Assembly: GCA_043228905.1 (NCBI GenBank)
Contig: JBHGNT010000080.1
Coordinates: 1-64,000 of the forward strand
Direction: 5' to 3'
Source: Azolla caroliniana
Taxonomy: Eukaryota; Polypodiophyta
Length of the DNA stretch: 64,000 nt
A program made the translations under genes and the position numbers. How positions within the stretch are numbered: position 1 is the stretch's first letter; each line of letters starts with the position of its first letter. The notes below the pieces were generated by a model. That model saw nothing but the letters and a program-made list of their open reading frames with translations. It made no database searches and was not told the DNA's origin. Positions 56,941-64,000 of this stretch are shown here, piece by piece.

Positions 56941-59700
56941 TGTGACTTACCAATAAATTCCCTTGGAAGTGAGAAGAAACCAAATCAATCAAATGAAAAA
57001 GTATAAGTGGGGGAATATTAAAATCATTCATTTTCTAGTAAAAAACCAATCAAGAAAGAAAGAAAATAGAGTTTCATTACTTTTACTAAACAAGGCAAAA
57101 GGAAAATAAAGGTTCCTTGGTTTTCGCTAGAGAAATTAACTACACAATGAGAAGAAGGAATTATTTTAGAACATTGCCACCAATTGCATAAAGTACATTA
57201 ACATAACATCAATGCAAGCATCTTGTTAAAAATAGCGAAATCATAGATGTGAATCAAACATCTCATTAAAAATCATGGATTATAACACAAATAAGAGTTT
57301 ATGTACATTTTCCAAATAGCATGTGTCTTGGCATGCATGGAATTCATTTTGGTTATGAATGTAATGCAAAATAAGAGGAAACCTGTGTATGCTTTTTGGA
57401 TGTAAGCCACTTATTCGAGGATAAGTTATTACCACTAGACATTGGGTGATTTCTTGTCGAAGCTACAAATTTGGTTGCTATTATCTATATGCTATCATAC
57501 TAGGGCTAAGTGGTGACCTAGATGAGATTCTTGAAATTAACAATAAAGTTGGATGCGTTCATATGGAGGGTACAATATAACAAAGAATATTCTATTGAAA
57601 GATAATATTTTAATGATCAACACTCCCCCTTGAGAGAGAATACTTGAAATTTACATTACCTCAACATCATGCAACAACATGCCTCGAGTCTTTGTCAATT
57701 TAACTACCCAAAGTTGAAGATTGTGTAGATCACATTTGTACCATCAATCATTACACGAACATTCATTCTTCAAAATGGAAGTCGTGACTCGTACATCATT
57801 GGGAAAAAGGGGCCACTAGTATATTAGTGGGGGTGCCATATATAATATCCTCCTTAATCTCCTTTAAAGACTCAACACTGAGTTTGTTATGATGAGTTGA
57901 CTTATATGCTTCTCGAGTATCTCAACGATAATGCTTGCTCAAGTCTCCAATGTAAAACATTACGAGATCTCTAATATTGAATCTTGATTAAATTGTGGTA
58001 TATTTTTGGCAATGGCCTTCCAAATGTGTGCTAACATGCCTACATTGAAATGTATAGGATAGGTGTGTTGAAAAGACATAAATGCAGAAACCAATAACGC
58101 ATCTGCTCCTATGCCAGAGACATTGTTTTGTTATCAAATGAGGCAACCCATCTAATTATTGTTAAATGTTTGTCACTTTAACATGCAACGCATTCAATTT
58201 GACCAATTAAGGCTCATCGTGACTATTTTTTCACACAATACAATGAATATACCATTTCTTTTCGTGTTGAAAGCAATTTCCACTCGTCTTTTATTTTGGT
58301 TATCCATCCTTTCAACAACATGCCTAGCAATTATGTGTTCAGTTCTTCGGTTTCATCAATTCCATACTTTGTCCACTAGCATGTCATGATTTCCTCATGG
58401 TTAGAATGATGATCTTACTCTTGTTTGTCTTTGCATCGAATCCCCATAAATGAGTGCAAAGCTATTATTGGCAAATTTAGCATTGTCTTATCTAAATCAC
58501 CTTAACTTGCCAGCTTATGAAATGTAACAAACACATGGTGTGTCTATATTTTGTTTCCTTTATAAGAAAATTTGCAAGTTCCTACTATAAAAAGTAGTAT
58601 CATTCTCCATTTCAAGGGAAGCTATTGTTGTGTACTATCCGGTATGAATTCTCATCTTATAACCAACCCATAATGAAATTGGCAATACATTTGCTATTTG
58701 AATGCCAAAAACTCTCCATATGTCTATCGATGACACATAATGGTTGATCATGAACGATAATGCAAAGTATTTTTTGTGTTAAACCTAGGGGCGCCATGTT
58801 GTGGTGGTTCCACGAGGAGCAAGTTGTGATAATGCACAATATCACATAGGGGCAATGGATAATATCAAGGATGGTTAATTATATTACACCAAATGTGGTA
58901 CATGTGTGTGATTTTTGCAATGTCAATGTTTTGATGCACCTGAAAATATAGATTTTGTTTGCCCAACTTTCTCAAGGGTGTTGCATATCCTCCTCCATAT
59001 GACGGTGAGAACCAAGGGTGTGCATTTCCTTGCAATAAATAAGTAGAGGACAATCCTTCTTAGTCAAGATAAAAAGTTAATGGATATTTTGCCGGAACAA
59101 GTATGTGTATCTGTGACATAATCCAACACGATAGCCAACATATGACCTTACCCTAAGATGAGTGGACTGAAAGGGTGGATGTTAACTCGTGGACGAACTA
59201 ATTTTTTTGGGTACATGGAGATGCATAGGATGGATGACCTCCTGTTAACTACTGACTGATGCATAAACGATGGCATAGTTGGGATGCGAAGTCTATATTC
59301 TTCTTTCATGATGAATTCATATTGTTTGATGCCAAATTTGCATACCAAATGTCCTTGTGACTATTGTTGAAACGAGGAAGATATTCCATAAACCACGAAA
59401 TGGTCTACGTATATGTGGAGCTAGGAGTTGATCGATGACGATATCGTAACGTGGCGGTACGTAAATGTTCGTGTCGGATCGGTTCATATCAATGTGCATT
59501 GAGGAGGGAGTTGGCGCAAAAAAGGTTGTAGGGTGTGTGTCCATTTAGGACGATGGGTGTATGTTTTAGCTGTTCATTTTGGGTGGAGGTGTGATCCTCG
59601 AACTTGTTGGATTTGTTGTTGTTCTTGTTAGTTGGCAATTTATGGCAGATTAGGAAACATGCATGTACATACATATCCGTATGTATGTATGTAGATGGAT
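56941..59700. other. intergenic, possible copia remnant
   Basis: On the minus strand at about 57615-57640 the sequence CTCAAGGGGGAGTGTTGATC looks like a copia polypurine tract followed by the first bases (TGTTGATC) of a 3' LTR. Upstream of it a short frame ends in the manner of a copia RNase H tail. No other domain or partner LTR was found. The rest is AT-rich with no gene seen. Confidence 0.35.
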
Positions 59701-59715
59701 AGATAGATATCTATT

Positions 59716-59717
<2 letters not shown>

Positions 59718-59750
<33 letters not shown>

Positions 59751-59900
59751 ACGATGATGACGGAATGAAAAGCATGATCGGCATAATGAAAACCGAAAAG
59801 CAGATCACATGGATACCATGAGACAGAGACAGAGACAGAGAGAGCAAAAAAGGGCAAAAAACAAAAAGAAAGCAAAAGGTGAGGGACCCGAGGGGGAGGG

Positions 59901-59951
<51 letters not shown>

Positions 59952-59974
59952 CTCTCTCTCTCTCTCTCTCTCTA
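59718..59974. repeat. microsatellite cluster (AG)n, (CA)n, (TC)n
   Basis: (AG)15 at 59718-59748, (CA)24 at 59902-59949 and (TC)12 at 59951-59974, 0.4-0.7 kb upstream of the AHP start codon. A further CATA tetramer run lies at about 60199-60230 in the probable 5' UTR. Confidence 0.95.
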
Positions 59975-60197
59975 GGCTGTGCTAGCAGTAGCAGTCTTGT
60001 CTCTGTCTATTTAAATCCTCGTCTCTCGCTCTCTTTCTTCTGTCTGTCTGTCTGTCTCTGGAGAGAGAGAGAGAGGCCTTTCTCTCTTTCTTTCTTCTAA
60101 ATTCTCCAACCAAAATTGCTTTGCTTACTTGGGTCAACAGAATCTCTGGCCTGCTCACCCGATCCTCACCTTTACTTACTCTACTACTTACTACCCA

Positions 60198-60228
<31 letters not shown>

Positions 60229-60395
60229 CAAGCACTACCCAGAAGGAACACTCAAACACAGACAGTGTGTGTGAGAGAGACAGAGACAGAGGCTATGGTG
60301 TATCTTCTTCAAGCTCTCCGGTTCCTCTTTTCTTTTATTTTATTGAGCTTTTCCGCCTGTCATACTTTTTCCTCTGTTGGGTGGATTCAGCAACG

Positions 60396-62003
60396 ATGGA
60401 AGTGACCAAATTACAACAGAAATTCGCGGATTTCACGAATGACATGTTTCAAGAGGTGGGCTTTCTTTCCTCTCTATTTTGTACCTCTCTCTCTGCCTTC
60501 TCGTATCTGTTGAAACTCCGTGTTCTTATCTTCTGAATTTCGAGAGCGTGAGAGAGATTCATACATCTAATATAAAACCATGTCCTTGAAATAAAACAAA
60601 GCAAAGAGAAAAAAACAAAAAAAACAAAATAGAAATGAGAATTTTCACTAGACTCCATTCCCTTTACATGGCTCCTCTTCTCTGGATCTCTCCTGTTGAT
60701 TGATGCATGAAGTCCGACATGACATTTTTGAAAAGCATTGTAAAACGTCTCTATTTCCCCTATACATAAATTCTCTTTTTCTTCATCCTTAGTGGCGAAT
60801 ACATACAGCCCTATACTTGATAACTTTTCTATTTCCAATCTTAATCATTATTTGTCGCATCAAATTCCTCAAGCCATTGATAAAGACGCACACACACACA
60901 CACACCCATATCCTGGTATTTTGAGCTTCTCTCATTTTCTTGTGGAAATGGGTTACTTAAAACTCAGACGTAACTCCTCAAAACACTACCTCTATATTGG
61001 GTATCTCAATAATTCAGAAGAAGTCATGGACTGCAAAGATGCATCATCAACATATCAAGTTCTCTAAAGTAGATATCCCAATCTTTCACAAGAAATGGGA
61101 ACCCTGAAAGGTGTCATGAACCAGGTCAAGTATTTGATTTTGTAGAAGACCAATGTATAAAAATGAGCAAAAAGAGAACCCTCTTTGTGAAACTTTTCTT
61201 TTAACCCCTATCGCTCCATGATACATCTCTAAGTGCATTTGGTTTATCCCAATTACAAGGGTTGATTTGGACATAGAGTTCCTGCTAGTAACACTGAATT
61301 TAGTTCAAATTCCTCCTGACTACTAGTTAGTGGTTGGTTAGTAAGTAGACTGGCCTGGCAATCTTGTCCATGGCATGGTTGAAACTTGGTTTAGTCTATC
61401 ATAAGACCCCAAGGCACTCAAGTGTATCGACATGACACATCTTTGTCCTTAGAAGTCCGCATATGAAGTAAGTAGGTCATCACAAAAGATCTTAACCTCC
61501 TCTTGCATGTAACTTCCTCTTCCACTGTGTGATGAGAGATTAGCTGTGAAGCATACCATCAAGTATAAAACAGTGTTCACATATGTCAGTATCATTTGCG
61601 GTCCACTTGTTATGGTTATTTCATTGCATGTGTTGCTGGTCCTCCACCACATGGTAATATTAAAGAAGAGAATAATCACAGATGAAACAGAAATGACAGG
61701 GTTATACCTTCTCAATGCAGGGATTTCTAGATGACCAGTTTACTCAGCTTCAAATGCTTCAAGATGAAAGCAATCCAGATTTTGTTGCTGAAGTCATCAA
61801 TCTGTTTGCTGAAGATTCGGAAAGGCTCCTCTCAGAGCTTACAAAAGCACTGTACGTTTTTATTAACTTTGTGTGAGATGGCTCTATTTGTCACACGTTC
61901 TGTACTTAGCTTCTAATCCTAGCACTTGTTGCAGTGAGCAAGAACCGATCAATTTCAAGAAGGTAGACGCATATGTGCATCAGTTCAAAGGAAGCAGTTC
62001 TAG
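60396..62003 (+). CDS. AHP: histidine-containing phosphotransfer protein (AHP), first three coding exons
   Basis: AHPs carry phosphate from cytokinin-type hybrid histidine kinases to response regulators. Three exons with GT-AG borders are visible: 60396-60455 ([20 protein letters not shown]), 61721-61851 ([20 protein letters not shown], then [13 protein letters not shown]) and 61935-62003 ([20 protein letters not shown]). They join in frame. The phosphoacceptor His is the CAT at 61978-61980 in HQFKGSSS. A full AHP needs about 70 more residues (the IGA to C-terminus part), which are not seen before the PPR frame at 62441 nor before the window end. The gene is either truncated, or its last exons lie beyond 64000 with the PPR gene inside its third intron. 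Confidence 0.88.
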
Positions 62004-62440
62004 GTTTGTACTTGTCTAACATATATTCAACAGAGGCAGATGCTGTCTACACACCACCTTTAGACCTCCTTTTTGTATGTTACCCAAGCATGCCCCTTAG
62101 ATTTCCTCACTATAGCTCTACCTATAGTCAATAGAGATCAGTTTGTTCCCACAATTGCTATGATTATCTAGTGAAAAAAAGTTACTAAAAATAAAGATAC
62201 TTCTGTTTGATCTCTTAAGTTACTCTAGGTTGTAGAGGTATTGCAGATAAATGAGTGTCACATGCTACATGAGCACAAAATGATTTGAGATGAAAGAGAA
62301 AACTATTGATATAGAACAGGGAAGGCAATGTTGGTTTTTGTGAAGGTAGAGCCGTTCCATGTATCAAAAAGTATATAGCATAGAAGCTTAAGAATGCCAC
62401 AACTACTACACTGAGATAAAGTACGTTTTTATTATTATCA

Positions 62441-64000
62441 ATGAGCAAGGACAGTGTTCAAAGTATTTTGATGTTGTTGAAATGTTGTACCAGAGAGAAG
62501 GATCTATGTAAAGGTCACAGAATGCACGAGGATATCCTTAAGAGGGGATTGCTGAAGAAGAGCGTTTACATAGGAACAGCCTTAGTGGATTTGTATGCTA
62601 AATGTGGTGCTCTTTCCAAAGCACAACTCGTCTTTGATGAGCTCCCAACTCAGAATGTGGTCTCATGGACGGCCCTCATTGGAGGGTATGCTCAATATGG
62701 ACATGGGGAAAAAGCTCTCTGTTGCTTTGAGAAGATGCAACAAAAGGGGTTGTCCCCTGATGCACTCACCTATGTTTGCATTCTGAAAGCTTGTAGTAGC
62801 ATTAAAGATGCTCAAAAGGGAAGCGAGATTCATGCAGAAATTGTGAAACATGGGATGTTGGGAAATGACAGTGTGCTTGGCACTGCATTAGTCGATATGT
62901 ATGTGAAATGTGGTGCATTTGCAAAGGCACAGCAAGTGTTTGATGTGCTTCCAATCCGAAATATAGTATCTTGGAATGTGCTGATTTCAGGATATTGCCA
63001 GCATGGCCATTGCGAAGAAGCATTGAGGTGTTTCCAGAAAATGCGATGTCACGGGGTTTCTCCCAATTCAATCACATTTGCTTGCGTCCTAAAAGCCTGT
63101 GGCAACCTTGGAGCAGTGGAGAAGGGTAAAAACATCCATCAAGAGATTCTTAGGGAAGGATATCTCGAAAATGATAGTATGCTGGGAAATGCATTGGTGG
63201 AAATGTATGCGAAATGTGGTGATCTTGCAAAGGCACAAGACGTGTTTGATAATCTCAATGTATGGGATGTAATTGGCTTTACTTCATTGATCACTGGATA
63301 TGACCAACATGGATATGGTGACAAAGCTCTCAAATGCTTTGAACAGATGCGAAGCAAAGGCCTCTCCCCTGATGCAATGACCTTTACTTGCATCCTGAAA
63401 GCCTGTGGCAGCATGGGAGCTACTGAGATGGGCAGAGAAATCCATGCTGATATTGTCAAAGAAGGACTGCTGGTGCATGATAGTGTCCTCGGAAATGCAT
63501 TAGTGAATATGTATGCCAAGTGTGGCGCGCTTGCAATGGCACAACAAGTGTTTGATGAGATATCGATGCGGGACATAGTCTCGTGGACTTCTCTAATTTC
63601 AGGCTATGGAAAGCATGGGCATGGTGAGGAGACATTAAACTGTTTCCAAAGAATGCAACTTGAGGGTCTCTATCCGAATACGGTGACCTTTGCGTGCTTA
63701 TTGCAAACTTGTGGAAGCTTAGGTGCAATGGAGAAAGGTAAAGAAATACATGCTGAGCTTGTGAAGGAGGGACTCCTGGGAAAAGACACTATGCTTGGCA
63801 ATGCATTGGTGGACATGTACTCCAAATGTGGAGCAATTGTGAAAGCTGAAGAAGTATTTCACAAGCTTCCTATTCGGGGTGTTGTTGCCTGGACTGCATT
63901 AATTGCTGGATATTCCCAAATGGGAAGATATGATGCTGTTTTCAACTCCTTAAACAAAATGATAGGAGAAGGTATTGAGCCAAACATGATTACATTCCTT
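62441..64000 (+). CDS. PLS-class pentatricopeptide repeat protein, 5' part, open at the window end
   Basis: PPR proteins bind organellar RNA base by base; PLS types usually act in C-to-U editing with E/DYW domains. An intronless frame of 520 codons starts at ATG 62441 (MSKDSVQSILMLLKCC; an in-frame TAA lies at 62417) and is still open at 64000. It is built of about five near-identical units of roughly 101 residues, each with a pattern like ALVDMYAKCGALAKAQQVFD, then VVSWTALIGGYAQ, then a CILKACGS segment. The 303-nt period is visible in the DNA. No obvious transit peptide is seen at this start, so the true N-terminus may lie upstream or the gene may be a retrocopy without one. Confidence 0.93.
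   Translation, partial: MSKDSVQSILMLLKCCTREKDLCKGHRMHEDILKRGLLKKSVYIGTALVDLYAKCGALSKAQLVFDELPTQNVVSWTALIGGYAQYGHGEKALCCFEKMQQKGLSPDALTYVCILKACSSIKDAQKGSEIHAEIVKHGMLGNDSVLGTALVDMYVKCGAFAKAQQVFDVLPIRNIVSWNVLISGYCQHGHCEEALRCFQKMRCHGVSPNSITFACVLKACGNLGAVEKGKNIHQEILREGYLENDSMLGNALVEMYAKCGDLAKAQDVFDNLNVWDVIGFTSLITGYDQHGYGDKALKCFEQMRSKGLSPDAMTFTCILKACGSMGATEMGREIHADIVKEGLLVHDSVLGNALVNMYAKCGALAMAQQVFDEISMRDIVSWTSLISGYGKHGHGEETLNCFQRMQLEGLYPNTVTFACLLQTCGSLGAMEKGKEIHAELVKEGLLGKDTMLGNALVDMYSKCGAIVKAEEVFHKLPIRGVVAWTALIAGYSQMGRYDAVFNSLNKMIGEGIEPNMITFL

Noticed and set aside
59718-60230. Simple repeats upstream of AHP as a special regulatory array
   Set aside because: CT/GA and CA microsatellites are common near plant promoters and 5' UTRs; nothing specific supports more.

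Overview
The window is nuclear DNA of a land plant, most likely a fern or lycophyte. The evidence is intron-containing conserved genes with plant-type short introns, an intronless and very regular PLS-class PPR gene of the style expanded in those lineages, and large nested LTR retrotransposons. It is not bacterial or organellar.

Layout. (1) 1-8.3 kb: exons of an organelle-type (bacterial-type) leucyl-tRNA synthetase on the plus strand. The exons before the middle of the editing domain are missing and there is a one-base deletion near 2499. (2) 8.3-12.8 kb: intergenic DNA with two decayed retroelement pieces, a Ty3/gypsy RNase H-integrase relic and a LINE reverse transcriptase relic. (3) 12.87-17.66 kb, minus strand: a complete 12-exon gene for splicing factor SF3a60 (SF3A3/Prp9), about 500 aa. 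(4) 19,163-49,498: one 30.3-kb Ty3/gypsy (Tat-like) element, E1, with 434-bp LTRs and a GTCGG target duplication, swollen by nested insertions. A chromodomain gypsy element, E2 (23,011-34,054), splits the E1 reverse transcriptase. A Ty1/copia element, E5 (24,701-29,895), sits inside E2. A composite of two related gypsy elements, E3/E4 (37,938-47,268), splits an extra E1 ORF downstream of pol. E4 carries an uninterrupted 1,771-codon gag-pol frame. (5) 49.5-60.3 kb: intergenic DNA holding a LINE 3' end inserted in an LTR-like remnant and a second LINE on the minus strand. (6) 60.4-62.0 kb: the first three coding exons of a histidine-containing phosphotransfer protein (AHP). (7) 62,441 to the window end: the start of an intronless PPR gene, placed where the remaining AHP exons would be expected.

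The most unusual signals are in the mobile elements. E2 has a primer binding site that matches no tRNA 3' end but is perfectly complementary over 12 nt to the predicted 5' end of its own transcript, as in self-primed Tf1/sushi elements. LTRs of at least two unrelated gypsy groups, plus an LTR remnant at 51.6 kb, carry an antisense tRNA-like module with A-box and B-box. The E3/E4 composite has two different terminal LTRs but one target-site duplication. E1 carries two long non-enzymatic ORFs between pol and its 3' LTR. Host genes and retroelements do not form a pathway together; the conserved genes are independent housekeeping or signalling genes separated by transposon blocks.
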